A stretch of 64,000 nucleotides of DNA. Source: Sphingomonas sp. (lineage in GTDB: Bacteria > Pseudomonadota > Alphaproteobacteria > Sphingomonadales > Sphingomonadaceae). Below, one piece after another: positions 17,550 through 25,788 of the stretch. The DNA lies in assembly GCF_030145815.1 (NCBI RefSeq), contig NZ_JAIXHL010000009.1, positions 1-64,000 of the forward strand, written 5' to 3'. A program made the translations under genes and the position numbers. Position 1 is the first letter of the stretch, and every line of letters begins with the position of its first letter. The notes under the pieces are model-generated. The model had not been told where the DNA came from. It saw only the letters and a list, made by a program, of their open reading frames with translations, and searched no databases.

Positions 17550-17588
17550 AAGGCCCCGGTGGCACAGACCATCGGGGCCTTTTCTTTT
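17550..17588 (+). terminator. Intrinsic terminator after ssb
   Basis: AAGGCCCCG (17550-17558) and CGGGGCCTT (17573-17581) form a perfect nine-base stem followed by TTCTTTT. This is a classic rho-independent terminator 18 bases after the ssb stop. Confidence 0.9.
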
Positions 17589-17601
17589 GCGTGACTGCTT
17601 G

Positions 17602-17637
17602 GCGGCGGTGCGGGGCATCGAACCCGCGCACCGCCGC
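17602..17637 (-). terminator. Hairpin terminator for the small minus-strand gene
   Basis: GCGGCGGTGCG (17602-17612) pairs perfectly with CGCACCGCCGC (17627-17637), and the loop can close further by GGG/CCC. It lies ten bases past the stop of the minus-strand gene ending at 17647. The loop resembles a tRNA T-arm but no tRNA surrounds it. A following T-tract on the minus strand is lacking. Confidence 0.5.
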
Positions 17638-17646
17638 GTTTGCCCA

Positions 17647-17877
17647 TCAGGCGGGAGCGATGCGCTTCAGCGTCTCGTCGATCCCGAGCGCCATCGATGC
17701 GCGGACGAGCTGGCGCAGCTGCGCCGGCTCGATCGTCTCTGCGCCGCATTCGACGAGCAGCTTGCCGAGTTCGGCGGCCGCTTCCTCGCGGAGCCGGGCT
17801 TCACGGGCATCGAGCTCTTCGCGCTGTTCGAGCAGCTTCCTGAGCGCATCCCGAGCGCTCGGTTTGGACCTGGCCAT
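17647..17877 (-). CDS. Small coiled-coil protein (DUF6437-like)
   Basis: A 76-residue protein from ATG 17877 ([20 protein letters not shown]); the frame is open upstream to 17982 but without a good start. It is almost entirely helical and charged, with a coiled coil over residues 10-45 and a C-terminal segment LRQLVRASMALGIDETLKR. Similar short proteins occur next to ssb/traD on sphingomonad elements; I believe the family is DUF6437 but cannot verify this. It is encoded on the opposite strand to its neighbours. Function unknown. Confidence 0.7.
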   Translation of the reverse strand: MARSKPSARDALRKLLEQREELDAREARLREEAAAELGKLLVECGAETIEPAQLRQLVRASMALGIDETLKRIAPA

Positions 17878-18064
17878 GTGTCGTACCTTTCGCTGGCCGT
17901 TGGTCCCCTCCAGAACCGATTCTGCCATTGTCGCGGCGTGTAGGAAAACGGTTTGTGAGGTTGCCCGAACGCGTACCCGCAACCGTGGGGGAGAGGTCTC
18001 TCTCGCAGAGTTTCCAAGTGTGATGCGGGCTTGGGGGCCGCGTCAAGGACGACGGGGCCCCACC

Positions 18065-18094
18065 ATTTTTGCCGGGGCGAGCCCCGACAAAAAT
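18065..18094. terminator. Bidirectional terminator-like hairpin
   Basis: ATTTTTGCCGGGGC (18065-18078) and GCCCCGACAAAAAT (18081-18094) are inverted repeats with one mismatch and a two-base loop. A GC-rich stem flanked by T on one side and A on the other can act as an intrinsic terminator on both strands. It would insulate the two divergent genes from distant transcription. It could instead be a protein-binding palindrome. Confidence 0.55.
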
Positions 18095-18169
18095 CGTTTC
18101 CCCCATCGCCGCTTCGCGGCCGCGTGTTCCACGCGGTCCCTGACCCGGCCCGTCACCCACATCGCGAAT

Positions 18170-18200
18170 CTCCTGATGCGACGCATCGAACATCAGGAGG
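18170..18200 (+). promoter_or_regulatory. Hairpin that sequesters a ribosome-binding site
   Basis: CTCCTGATG (18170-18178) is the exact reverse complement of CATCAGGAG (18191-18199), and the right arm contains the GGAGG ribosome-binding site (18196-18200) of the gene at 18207. An alternative pairing GATG/CATC within the loop region competes with it. This geometry would allow translational control by temperature, a protein or a small RNA. Confidence 0.55.
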
Positions 18201-18206
18201 ACAGTC

Positions 18207-18443
18207 ATGTACGCTTCACCGAACATTGCCCGTGCCGTTTACCAGGCCGATCAGGCAGCCTTCGTTGCTGCCCTTGACCGGGCCCATGCCAGGTCCTTTC
18301 ACAGCTACTTCACCCAGTATGTCCTGATTGACGATGAGGCCGGCTACATCGCGGTCGACGAGGGTGACTATGGCGCGCTGCCCAAGGCCATGCTGGACCG
18401 AGTCGTCGACACCGTGCCGACCAAACTGACCGACGAATTCTGA
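18207..18443 (+). CDS. Small plasmid protein of unknown function
   Basis: A 78-residue acidic protein starting MYASPNIARAVYQADQAAFV. No family is recognised; there is no membrane helix and no Cys pair. The ATG follows a consensus GGAGG at 6 bases, but this site is part of a perfect hairpin arm, so translation may be regulated. A strong terminator follows directly, so it is transcribed alone. Gene position between ssb and the mobilisation genes suggests a function in establishment or transfer. Confidence 0.7.
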   Translation: MYASPNIARAVYQADQAAFVAALDRAHARSFHSYFTQYVLIDDEAGYIAVDEGDYGALPKAMLDRVVDTVPTKLTDEF

Positions 18444-18455
18444 TGCCGCTCCACA

Positions 18456-18492
18456 GGAGGAAGTCCGTTCCGGGCTTCCTCCATTCTTTTTG
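18456..18492 (+). terminator. Intrinsic terminator after the 78-residue gene
   Basis: GGAGGAAG (18456-18463) and CTTCCTCC (18475-18482) form a perfect stem with an 11-base loop, followed by ATTCTTTTT. It begins 12 bases after the stop codon at 18443. Confidence 0.88.
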
Positions 18493-18524
18493 CTCGGCTC
18501 CTTTGAGCCAACGCTTAGGGAGGT

Positions 18525-18740
18525 TCAGGAGGCCATTCCGGCGTCCGTCGATGCGCCCTCCGGGGCGTCGAACCGCTCCAGTCGCTCGGGCAGGTCGAGC
18601 AGCCTCAGCGCGGCCGCCGAGATCGCTTCCGCCTGGGTCGGAAAGGCCTCGGCCGAGCTGATCGCGACGCCGTCCGAATAGGTGACGGTTGCCTGGTAGC
18701 CCTTGCCTTTCGGCGTCGCGCTCAAGCTTACGCTGGCCAT
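18525..18740 (-). CDS. Small conserved protein of unknown function
   Basis: A 71-residue protein from ATG 18740 (MASVSLSATPKGKGYQATVT), which has AAGGAG upstream; longer versions of the frame have no start support. The first 40 residues look like a small beta-sheet unit with regular alternation (YQATVTYSDGVAISS), followed by a helix rich in Ala and Glu. No family was recognised. It points away from the mobilisation module, and its promoter shares the presumed oriT region. Confidence 0.6.
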   Translation of the reverse strand: MASVSLSATPKGKGYQATVTYSDGVAISSAEAFPTQAEAISAAALRLLDLPERLERFDAPEGASTDAGMAS

Positions 18741-19178
18741 CCCGCACTCCTTGTCCGGGGGATTCTTGCACGTGATCTTATCTCCCCGGACTGCTCCATT
18801 CCCATAGCTTTCGCCTCCCTCCGACAGGCGGCTTGCCCGGCCCGCGCGCCGCCGGTCAGCGGGAGCAAATCCGCTCGGTCCGGTCCAGGCCAACACACTG
18901 GTTCCTGCCTGCGAAGTTGGGGACAGGGGGCACACCCTACGCGACTGGTCGCAGAGGGAAATGGCGTAAACACAAAGGGATAAGCGGGAAACTCACCAGT
19001 GGCAGCTTCTCAATCAGTTTCGAATGACGCCGGTTTTCAAATCGGATTCGAATGAGAGCTGAGCCAGGGCCGCACAAATCCGGCATTTCTGATGTTCTTG
19101 ACATGTTCTCTGATTTGACCTAGTGAGGACAGGCCTTTCGCAGCGCGACACCGGGCTCCACATTCGAGGAGTCCGTGG
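18741..19178. other. Probable oriT/leading intergenic region
   Basis: About 440 bases between a minus-strand small gene and the mobilisation operon. In plasmids with the order RHH protein, coupling protein, MobF relaxase (R388 trwABC), oriT lies just upstream of the first gene, which is this position. Visible structures are a direct repeat TTCGAATGA at 19019-19027 and 19047-19055, and a small hairpin GCGAC/GTCGC at 18941-18952. No nic site was identified by sequence, so the assignment is positional. Confidence 0.45.
19098..19126 (+). promoter_or_regulatory. Possible promoter of the mobilisation operon
   Basis: TTGACA at 19098-19103 is a perfect -35 hexamer; 17 bases later TAGTGA (19121-19126) is a weak -10. 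The start codon at 19179 follows 50 bases downstream with GAGGAG in place. Promoters in this group are often poor matches, so this is tentative. Confidence 0.4.
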
Positions 19179-19505
19179 ATGTCACGGCCAATCTCTCTGC
19201 AAGTCCATGTGTCGAACGACCTTGCTGTGCGCGTGCGGGCCGCTGCGCGGCGACGGGAAATCAGCGTCAGCGAGTGGATCCGCTCGCTCCTTTCGCAGGC
19301 CTGCGATGACGATAATTACGTCTCCCGCCTCGAGCATTCGGTCAACCGCATTGCCCGCCATTCCGTCTTCCTGATGGTGGGCGTTGATGCGCTCCTGGCG
19401 GGGCATCCGGACCACGCGCTGCGCGAGCGCGCGCATCAGGCCTATGCCCGCAAATCTCGTGAACTCGGCCTCGCTCCCAGCACCGACGAGGGAGGCGAAG
19501 CATGA
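19179..19505 (+). CDS. Ribbon-helix-helix mobilisation accessory protein (TrwA/TraY-like position)
   Basis: A 108-residue protein with an Arc/CopG-like ribbon-helix-helix start: the strand PISLQVHVSNDLAVRVRAAA followed by EISVSEWIRSLLSQAC. Such proteins bind oriT and their own promoter and stimulate the relaxase. The C-terminal half is helical and probably allows tetramerisation or contact with TraD. GAGGAG precedes the ATG, and the stop overlaps the traD start in an ATGA junction. The order RHH, coupling protein and relaxase copies trwA-trwB-trwC of R388. The function is inferred from fold and position. Confidence 0.7.
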   Translation: MSRPISLQVHVSNDLAVRVRAAARRREISVSEWIRSLLSQACDDDNYVSRLEHSVNRIARHSVFLMVGVDALLAGHPDHALRERAHQAYARKSRELGLAPSTDEGGEA

Positions 19506-21859
19506 AACGCAATCTCGTCAATTTCACCCGCGGCAGCCAGCTCCTCGGCCACTTCAGCTTCATGTTCGCGGCGGGCCTCAAGGGGCCCCTGATCGTCGCC
19601 TGCGCCGTGATCGGATGTACGTCGTGGTGGACGCTTTCGGGGAGCCTCTCCGACCACGAGGCCTACCTCGTCTGGATGCGCATCTACGCCACGATCTACG
19701 GCTTCATGGAGTTCGATCCGGAGAAGCGGATCGCGCTCGAGACAGCGTTCGGCGGGACCGTCCAGCTTCCCATCGCGATGCTCGACAGCTTCCTGCCCGT
19801 GGTGCGCGCGTGGGACCATATGCTCGCTCTGCTGGGCGCCGCCTTGACCCGTTCGGCGCTGCTGCTGGTGCCGGCCTTCGCGCTCTTTTACTGGTTCGCC
19901 GCGCGCTTCGGCAGCCGCTCAAAGGAACGCAAGCACGAGCGCGGCGCGCTGCTCGTCACGCTTCCCGATCTCGTCGATGAGCTGCGCGTGCACAACAGGC
20001 GCGAACGAACTCGCGAGCTGACGGAAGCCCTGGGTTGGAAGTGGCGGCTGTGCAGTCCGCGCGAGCTCGCCGCCGCATTTCCGTATCAGCCATCGCACCT
20101 GGCGACGGTCGTCTATCCGTGGCGGCTCGAGCAGAGCCACGCGATGCTGATCGGCACCACCGGAATGGGCAAGACGGTCGCGATGTCAGACATGATCGCG
20201 GAGGCCCGGGCCAAGGGCCAGCGCTGCGTCGTCTTCGACCTCACCGGCGCATTCATCGAACACTTCCATGACAGCGGCCGGGACATCATCCTCAACCCGC
20301 TCGACGCGCGCTGTCCGCAATGGAACCTCTTCGACGAGTGCCGCAGCGAGGGCGAGTTCTGGGCCGCGGCCGAGGCGCTCGTGCCCCACGACGGCGGCGG
20401 CGAGGCGCAGTTCTGGGTGATCGCCGCGCGCGCCCTGTTCGTTGAATTCTGCCTCAAGCTGGTGGCCGAAGGCCGCGCCACCAATGACGCGCTCGCGCGA
20501 GAATTGATGACCGCAGACCTCTCTCGCGTCCATGCCATGATGCGCGGAACGATCGCCGATCCGCTCACTGCCCCGGAGGCCGCGCGCATGGCGGAGTCGA
20601 TCCGCGCGGTGTTCAACGTGAACGCCAAGGCGCTGAAGCTGCTGCCTGTCACGGGACCGCGCTTTTCGGTCCGCCACTGGGTCGAGGAAGACGACCGCAG
20701 GGGCTCGGTGGTGTTCATTTCGGCCCGCTATGTCGACATGAGCGTCTGCGCGCAGCTGCTCACGCTCTGGCTCGACATGGCGATGAACACGCTGATGACG
20801 ACCGCGCGCACCCAGGACCTCAAATGCTGGTTCTTCATCGACGAGCTGGGCGCCCTGCATCGTCTGCCGGCGCTCGAGAAAGGGCTGCAGACAGCGCGCA
20901 ATTTCGGCGGCGCGATCGTGCTCGGGCTGCACGCGTATGCCAAGCTCAAGGAGGTCTACGGCGAGAACATGGCGATGACGCTATCGTCGCTCGCGCGGAC
21001 CAAGCTGATCCTCGGCACAGCCGATCGCGAGACGGCGACCTGGTGCTCGGACTTCATCGGCCACCGCCAGGTCCGCGACATGGAGGAAGCCTATACCTAC
21101 GGCTACAACAATGCCCGCGATGCGGTCAGCCTGACCCCGCGCAAGCACATCGAGCCGCTCCTCCTGCCCGACCAGCTGATGAACCTGCCGCGGCTGTCGG
21201 GGTACATCAAGTTCCCCGATGGCTTCCCCGCCGCACCCGTCAAGCTGAAGCCGGTGAGCCGCCCACGGGTCGCCGAGACCTTCATCGGCCGGGCCAACGA
21301 TCGGCCATCGGCAGGAACGCTCCCGCGGGAGGCGCCGCCCCTCCGGCCGCCAGCCCAACCAGCCTCGGGGACCACCGAACATCCGTCGACCAACGACGAC
21401 GGCGCGGGCAAGCCTGTGGTCCCCAAGCAGGGCGTGCTGGCTCTCGAACCGCGCGACGTGACCGAGAAGTCGAGGAGCGAAATGTCGCCCGCGCAGGACC
21501 CTCCCTCGGACCTGAGGATCGACGTCGGAGAGCCCCCGGCGACGGGGGCACACGGCAGACATGCGGCCGATGTTCCCGCCCAGGCGAGCCCCGCTCCACC
21601 TGCCTTTACGCTTCCCAAGGACGCCGTGCTTCGCGCGGGCACATCGTCTGCCGGGAACGACCCCGCGCGCGATGCGCAGGAGCCCGGCCGGCCCGACGCT
21701 CCTGTCGTGAAGGATCCCGCAAGCCGGCCGCAGAATGCGGATCGGCCGGTCGGGCGGCCGACCGATGCCGCTGCCCGGAAGCTGATGCTCGAGGACGGCA
21801 TGCCCGAGCGCGACGCCCCGCCGCGCGACGAACCCGATCTCGGCGACCTGCAGCTTTGA
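19502..21859 (+). CDS. traD: Type IV coupling protein TraD
   Basis: A 785-residue DNA-translocating ATPase that brings the relaxase-DNA complex to the mating channel. Two transmembrane helices lie near the N-terminus (about 15-40 and 115-135). Walker A is GTTGMGKTVAMSDM (about residues 216-229) and Walker B is CWFFIDELGALHR (about 441). The segment ARNFGGAIVLGLHAYAKL is also typical of the TrwB/TraD family. The last 170 residues are a disordered Pro- and Asp-rich tail, which in F TraD contacts the relaxosome. Co-translated with the RHH protein and followed 37 bases later by the relaxase gene. Confidence 0.94.
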   Translation: MKRNLVNFTRGSQLLGHFSFMFAAGLKGPLIVACAVIGCTSWWTLSGSLSDHEAYLVWMRIYATIYGFMEFDPEKRIALETAFGGTVQLPIAMLDSFLPVVRAWDHMLALLGAALTRSALLLVPAFALFYWFAARFGSRSKERKHERGALLVTLPDLVDELRVHNRRERTRELTEALGWKWRLCSPRELAAAFPYQPSHLATVVYPWRLEQSHAMLIGTTGMGKTVAMSDMIAEARAKGQRCVVFDLTGAFIEHFHDSGRDIILNPLDARCPQWNLFDECRSEGEFWAAAEALVPHDGGGEAQFWVIAARALFVEFCLKLVAEGRATNDALARELMTADLSRVHAMMRGTIADPLTAPEAARMAESIRAVFNVNAKALKLLPVTGPRFSVRHWVEEDDRRGSVVFISARYVDMSVCAQLLTLWLDMAMNTLMTTARTQDLKCWFFIDELGALHRLPALEKGLQTARNFGGAIVLGLHAYAKLKEVYGENMAMTLSSLARTKLILGTADRETATWCSDFIGHRQVRDMEEAYTYGYNNARDAVSLTPRKHIEPLLLPDQLMNLPRLSGYIKFPDGFPAAPVKLKPVSRPRVAETFIGRANDRPSAGTLPREAPPLRPPAQPASGTTEHPSTNDDGAGKPVVPKQGVLALEPRDVTEKSRSEMSPAQDPPSDLRIDVGEPPATGAHGRHAADVPAQASPAPPAFTLPKDAVLRAGTSSAGNDPARDAQEPGRPDAPVVKDPASRPQNADRPVGRPTDAAARKLMLEDGMPERDAPPRDEPDLGDLQL

Positions 21860-21896
21860 CGATGGCAGGAGGCGCTGCCCGGTCGGGGTCCGGACC

Positions 21897-24821
21897 ATGC
21901 TCTCGGTAGCCAATGTCCGCACGGCCGGCGGCGCCGCGAACTACTTCGCCGCCGATAATTACTACACGCGGGCCGATGCCGATCGCTCCGGCGAATGGCT
22001 TGGAAAGGGCGCCCGCACGCTCGGCCTCGAGGGTCGCATCGAGGCTCGGCAGTTCGAGGCCGTGCTCAAGGGCCTGCTGCCGGACGGAAGCCGCGTCGGC
22101 AGCGACAACCGCGTGCACCGCGCCGGCACGGACCTCACCTTCTCGATGCCCAAGAGTTGGTCGCTGCTTGCGCTTGTGGGCGGGGATCGGCGCATCCTCG
22201 ACGCCTACTCCGCGGCAGTGAAGGAGACGCTGGCCTGGGCCGAAAAGAACCTCGCCGAGACCCGGATGGAGGTCCGAGGGAAGGAGCGGGTGATCGCGAC
22301 CGGCAACCTCGTGATCGGCCTGTTCCAGCACGACACCAACCGGAACCAGGAGCCCAATGCGCACATCCACGCCGTCGTCGCCAACGTGACGCAAGGGCCG
22401 GACGGCAAATGGCGGGCGCTCAGGAACGACAGGCTCTGGGAGCACAACACGCTGCTCAATGCGATGGCCATGGCGCGCTTTCGCCTGTCCGTCGAAAAGC
22501 TCGGCTACGAGGTCGGGGAGTTCGGCAAGCACGGCAATTTCGAAGCCGTGGGCGTTCCTAAATCCAACCGAGACGCCTTCAGCACCCGCCGCGCCGAGAT
22601 ACTCGAAGCCGTTGCGAAGATGGACCATCGGGGACCCGGCGTGCTCGATGCCGCGACACTGATGACGCGAGCGGAAAAGGCGACGATCGAGGACCGCGAT
22701 GCGCTCGCGCGCCAGTGGAAGGAGGCTGCGGCCAAGCTCGGCTTCGACCCTGCGGCGGTGATTGCCAGGGCCAACGCGCGGGCGGCCCAGGACCTCGGGA
22801 ACGTGCCGGGCTTGGGCGAGACGGTCCGCTCGCTTGTGGAGCGCGGGCGCTCCCTCGCCGCCTCCTTTGCCGAGCGCCTTGGGCTGCGGGAGGGCGACCC
22901 GCTCGTCCCTTCGCACATGGGCAAGCGGACACCAGAGCAGATCGCCGCGGTGCACGCCGTTGCCTCAGCCGTTCGTCACCTCGGCGAGCGCGAGGCGGCA
23001 TTTCCGCGCGCCGAGATCTATCGAACGGCGCTTGGATTCGCCTTGCCCACCTCGATGCCCGAGATCGAGCACCGCGTGGACCAGCTGCTGCGCCAGGGCC
23101 ACCTGCTCAGGGGCAAAGGGGCTGACCGCGAGCTGGTGACGACGCGCGATGCGATCGGCCTTGAGCAGCGCATCATCGCGAGCGTCGAAAGCGGCCGGGG
23201 AACTGCTCCCGCCATCGTGCCGTCCGAGGTTGCCGGCGAGCGGCTGCAGGCGCTCTCCCAGCTCAAATACGGGATGACACTCAATCCCGGGCAGGAGAAT
23301 GCAGGGCGCCTGCTGCTCGGCTCGCACAACCGCATCGTGGCGATCCAGGGCATCGCCGGCGCCGGCAAGAGCACAGTCCTCAAGCCCGTCGCCGACATCC
23401 TGCGCGAGGAGGGTCGGGCGGTGCTGGGCCTGGCCGTGCAGAACACGCTCGTGCAGATGCTCGAGCGCGAGACCGGCATCCCGTCGATGACCGTCACACG
23501 CTTCCTTCGGCGCCACCGCGACCTCCTCGAAGGCGGTGATCCGGCGCGGTTTGCCGACGCCCGGTCTTCCATGCGCGGCACCGTCGTGCTGCTCGACGAG
23601 GCATCGATGGTCGGCAATGCCGACAAGGAAAAGCTCGTCCGGCTCGCGAACCTGCTCGAGCTCGATCGGTTCGCCAGCATCGGCGATCGCAAGCAGCTCG
23701 GCGCGGTCGATGCGGGCAAGCCGTTCGACGTGATGCAGCAGGCCGGGGTCGAAACCGCGGTCATGAACATCAATGTCCGCGCTCGGGAGCAGGCGCTTCG
23801 CCGGGCGCAGTACGCGGCCCAGGGCGGGCAGATCGACGAGGCGCTGCGGCATTTGGGCAAGCATGTCGTGGAGGTGGCTCAGGGAGCCGCCGTCGAGGCC
23901 GCTGCCGCCTGGCTGTCGCTGTCGCCGGAGGAGCGCGAGCGCACGTCCATCTATGCCTCCGGCCGGGCATTGCGGAGCCAGGTCAATGACGCAGTGCAGG
24001 CGGGCCTGCGCGCCAACGGGGAGCTCGGGACCGTGGGCATGAGGGTGGACACCCTCTCCCGAGTCAATGTCACCCGCGAGGAGCTGCGTTATGCCCGCAC
24101 TTATGGCCCAGGAATGGTGGTCGAGATCGACCGGCGCCAGCGCGGGCAGAGATTGCTCAAGGGCCAGTACCGGGTCGTGGACACCGACGCCGTCCGTGAG
24201 CGGGTGACGCTCGAGAACGAACGCGGCCGGCGCTTCGAGTTTCGTCCCGGGCCGCTGCGCCCGCAAGGCGAGCAGGACCCGCTCCGGCTGTTCGAGGTCC
24301 GCCCGCTCGACATTCACGTCGGCGACCGAATCCGCTGGACCGAAACCGACCACAAGCGCGGACTGCTCAATGCCGACCAGGCGCGCATCGTCGCGATCGA
24401 CGACCGGCGCGTGACGGTGAAGACTTCGCTCGGGGCCGAGCACCGCCTGTCGCGCGGCGACCCGATGCTCGAACGGCTCGACCTTGCCTACGCGCTCAAC
24501 GCGCACATGGCCCAGGGGCTGACTTCGGATCGCGGCATTGCGGTCATGGACAGCCACGAGCGCAATCTCTCGAACCAGCAGACCTTCCTGGTGACGATCA
24601 CCCGGCTGCGCGACGGCCTCACCCTCTTCGTCGACAATGCCGGCAAGCTGGAGGCGGCCGTCGAGCGCAACCCCGGCATGAAGCGCTCGGCGCTGGAGAC
24701 CGTGGATCTCCTTCGCGACGCCGCCGCCAAGGGCCAGGCGAAAGGGAGGTCGCCGCTACCAGAGCGCGAGCCGCCCGAGCGCGATCGGTCGCTCACCAAG
24801 CCATTCGAAATCGGGATCTAA
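21897..24821 (+). CDS. MobF-family conjugative relaxase (TrwC/TraI type)
   Basis: A 974-residue relaxase-helicase. The N-terminal relaxase domain has the catalytic tyrosines near residues 16-23 (within AANYFAADNYYTRADADR), FSMPKSWSLLAL, and the metal-binding three-His motif within NRNQEPNAHIHAVVANV (about 148-164). The second half is a RecD-like helicase with Walker A GIAGAGKSTVLKPV (about 484) and Walker B VVLLDEASMVGN. It nicks oriT, stays bound to the 5' end and unwinds the transferred strand. The size is close to TrwC (966). No close ribosome-binding site precedes the ATG; AGGAGG is 25 bases upstream. Confidence 0.94.
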   Translation: MLSVANVRTAGGAANYFAADNYYTRADADRSGEWLGKGARTLGLEGRIEARQFEAVLKGLLPDGSRVGSDNRVHRAGTDLTFSMPKSWSLLALVGGDRRILDAYSAAVKETLAWAEKNLAETRMEVRGKERVIATGNLVIGLFQHDTNRNQEPNAHIHAVVANVTQGPDGKWRALRNDRLWEHNTLLNAMAMARFRLSVEKLGYEVGEFGKHGNFEAVGVPKSNRDAFSTRRAEILEAVAKMDHRGPGVLDAATLMTRAEKATIEDRDALARQWKEAAAKLGFDPAAVIARANARAAQDLGNVPGLGETVRSLVERGRSLAASFAERLGLREGDPLVPSHMGKRTPEQIAAVHAVASAVRHLGEREAAFPRAEIYRTALGFALPTSMPEIEHRVDQLLRQGHLLRGKGADRELVTTRDAIGLEQRIIASVESGRGTAPAIVPSEVAGERLQALSQLKYGMTLNPGQENAGRLLLGSHNRIVAIQGIAGAGKSTVLKPVADILREEGRAVLGLAVQNTLVQMLERETGIPSMTVTRFLRRHRDLLEGGDPARFADARSSMRGTVVLLDEASMVGNADKEKLVRLANLLELDRFASIGDRKQLGAVDAGKPFDVMQQAGVETAVMNINVRAREQALRRAQYAAQGGQIDEALRHLGKHVVEVAQGAAVEAAAAWLSLSPEERERTSIYASGRALRSQVNDAVQAGLRANGELGTVGMRVDTLSRVNVTREELRYARTYGPGMVVEIDRRQRGQRLLKGQYRVVDTDAVRERVTLENERGRRFEFRPGPLRPQGEQDPLRLFEVRPLDIHVGDRIRWTETDHKRGLLNADQARIVAIDDRRVTVKTSLGAEHRLSRGDPMLERLDLAYALNAHMAQGLTSDRGIAVMDSHERNLSNQQTFLVTITRLRDGLTLFVDNAGKLEAAVERNPGMKRSALETVDLLRDAAAKGQAKGRSPLPEREPPERDRSLTKPFEIGI

Positions 24822-24840
24822 GGCCCTTCTCGCCGCCCGA

Positions 24841-25049
24841 TCAACTCATCCGGTCAATGGGCGGTGCTTGCCCGCCGGTTGCGGAAAGTTGCGCGATGCG
24901 GGCGGCGATCGCCTGCCAGTGCGGACGCCCTCGGCATCGCCTTGCAGAACGAGGGCGCCGATCTGCTCGGCGGCATGGAGCGCAGCCTCTTCGCCGTGGG
25001 TCTGCAGCACCCGATTGGCGCAGGCCCACAGCTCCCATTCGCTCAGCAT
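24841..25049 (-). CDS. Small conserved protein (DUF6961-like), apparently frameshifted
   Basis: From ATG 25049 the frame reads MLSEWELWACANRVLQTHGE and continues to GDAEGVRT, then loses protein character and stops at 24846. The other frame continues sensibly as WQAIAARIAQLSATG and ends at 24841. Joining the two needs one extra base near 24917-24921. The joined product of about 69 residues looks like a small family found in sphingomonads, recalled as DUF6961. The ATG overlaps the previous stop by one base (TGATG). Function unknown; the break is either a sequencing error or a true mutation. Confidence 0.5.
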
Positions 25050-25354
25050 CAGCGGAAATAGCCGACCAGCCCCACGAGGAAGGCAATGACGCCGTAGGCG
25101 ACGAGGCCCCCGGCCAGGAGATACTCGATCCTAACCCTGCTTTGTCGCGGCCGCGGTGTGCCGGCGGGCCACACCTGCTCGCAGGCGACCCCGTTGAACC
25201 CGGCGCGCTGTCCCACGACCTCGACCTCCTGGCCGACCAGCCGGTGCGCTCGCCCTCCGGCGTCGAGCTCCCATGTGCCGCCGCCGTCGGCCCTAAGGAC
25301 CGGGCCCACTCTTCCCCGTTCGAGACGGCCGCGCAGGTGCAGGTCGGCGTTCAC
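25049..25354 (-). CDS. DUF5818-like small protein with C-terminal membrane helix
   Basis: A 101-residue product from GTG 25354; the GTGA overlap with the upstream nuclease-like gene decides the start against a longer frame opening at 25813. The first 60 residues form a small beta-barrel-like unit (GPVLRADGGGTWELDAGG, HRLVGQEVEVVGQRAGFN) similar to DUF5818 proteins. The end is one transmembrane helix (LLAGGLVAYGVIAFLVGLVG). It is probably anchored in the membrane. It belongs to the operon behind the S24 regulator. Function unknown. Confidence 0.65.
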   Translation of the reverse strand: MNADLHLRGRLERGRVGPVLRADGGGTWELDAGGRAHRLVGQEVEVVGQRAGFNGVACEQVWPAGTPRPRQSRVRIEYLLAGGLVAYGVIAFLVGLVGYFR

Positions 25355-25776
25355 CGGCAGTCCGGGCCTTTCCAGTAGCGATCCCAACGCAGGACCGTGC
25401 GCGTGCGGATCATGGCGCACGACAGGTCCGTGCCTGTTGGCAACCGACACCAAGCCGCTGTCCTGTTCCCCCCCGCCGAACCTTCGGAGCGGCACGTCAT
25501 CCTGGGGCCCGCGACGGCAATGTGGCCCGTCGAATTGCGTCCGCGGGCGCCGCCGAGCAGGCCCACGAGCGCGTCCCGGGCTTCGGTCGGCGAGGCGTCG
25601 GGACAGGGCTGGTTGGTTCGGCAGCTGCCGTCCATTTCGCGCGCCGCGATACCGGAGAGCCGGACGTGCGGTCCCTCCGCGCACCAGATGGGTCCATCCC
25701 CGTCCCACACGTGGGTCGGGGTGCATGTGAAGGTCTGCCCGGCGGCAACGATCGAGGCGGCAAGGAAGGTCAGCAT
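25351..25776 (-). CDS. Secreted thermonuclease-like (SNase-fold) protein
   Basis: A 141-residue protein with an N-terminal signal peptide (MLTFLAASIVAAGQTFTC) and a staphylococcal-nuclease-like core: VWDGDGPIW followed by HVRLSGIAAREMDG, and a later segment LSCAMIRTRTVLRWDRYW. The core Asp, Arg and Glu positions of SNase motifs are visible as DGDG, R of VRL and E of AREMDG. Several Cys suggest disulfides in the periplasm. It lies 12 bases after the S24 gene stop and overlaps the DUF5818-like gene. SNase-like proteins of this kind are frequent on sphingomonad plasmids; their role in transfer is unknown. Confidence 0.75.
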   Translation of the reverse strand: MLTFLAASIVAAGQTFTCTPTHVWDGDGPIWCAEGPHVRLSGIAAREMDGSCRTNQPCPDASPTEARDALVGLLGGARGRNSTGHIAVAGPRMTCRSEGSAGGNRTAAWCRLPTGTDLSCAMIRTRTVLRWDRYWKGPDCR

Positions 25777-25788
25777 GGAACGGCGGGC

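Larger units (their letters stand above)
17878..18206. other. Divergent intergenic region with two inverted repeats
   Basis: About 330 bases between the small minus-strand gene and the small plus-strand gene at 18207. Its only clear structures are the T- and A-flanked hairpin at 18065-18094 and the hairpin at 18170-18199 that covers a ribosome-binding site; both are listed separately. The remainder must hold promoters in both directions, but I could not pick convincing -35/-10 pairs. Confidence 0.5.

Noticed and set aside
17602..17637. A T-arm-like sequence suggesting a tRNA
   Set aside because: The loop resembles GTTCGAT but there is no acceptor, D-arm or anticodon arm around it; the 11-base perfect stem behind a stop codon is better explained as a terminator hairpin.
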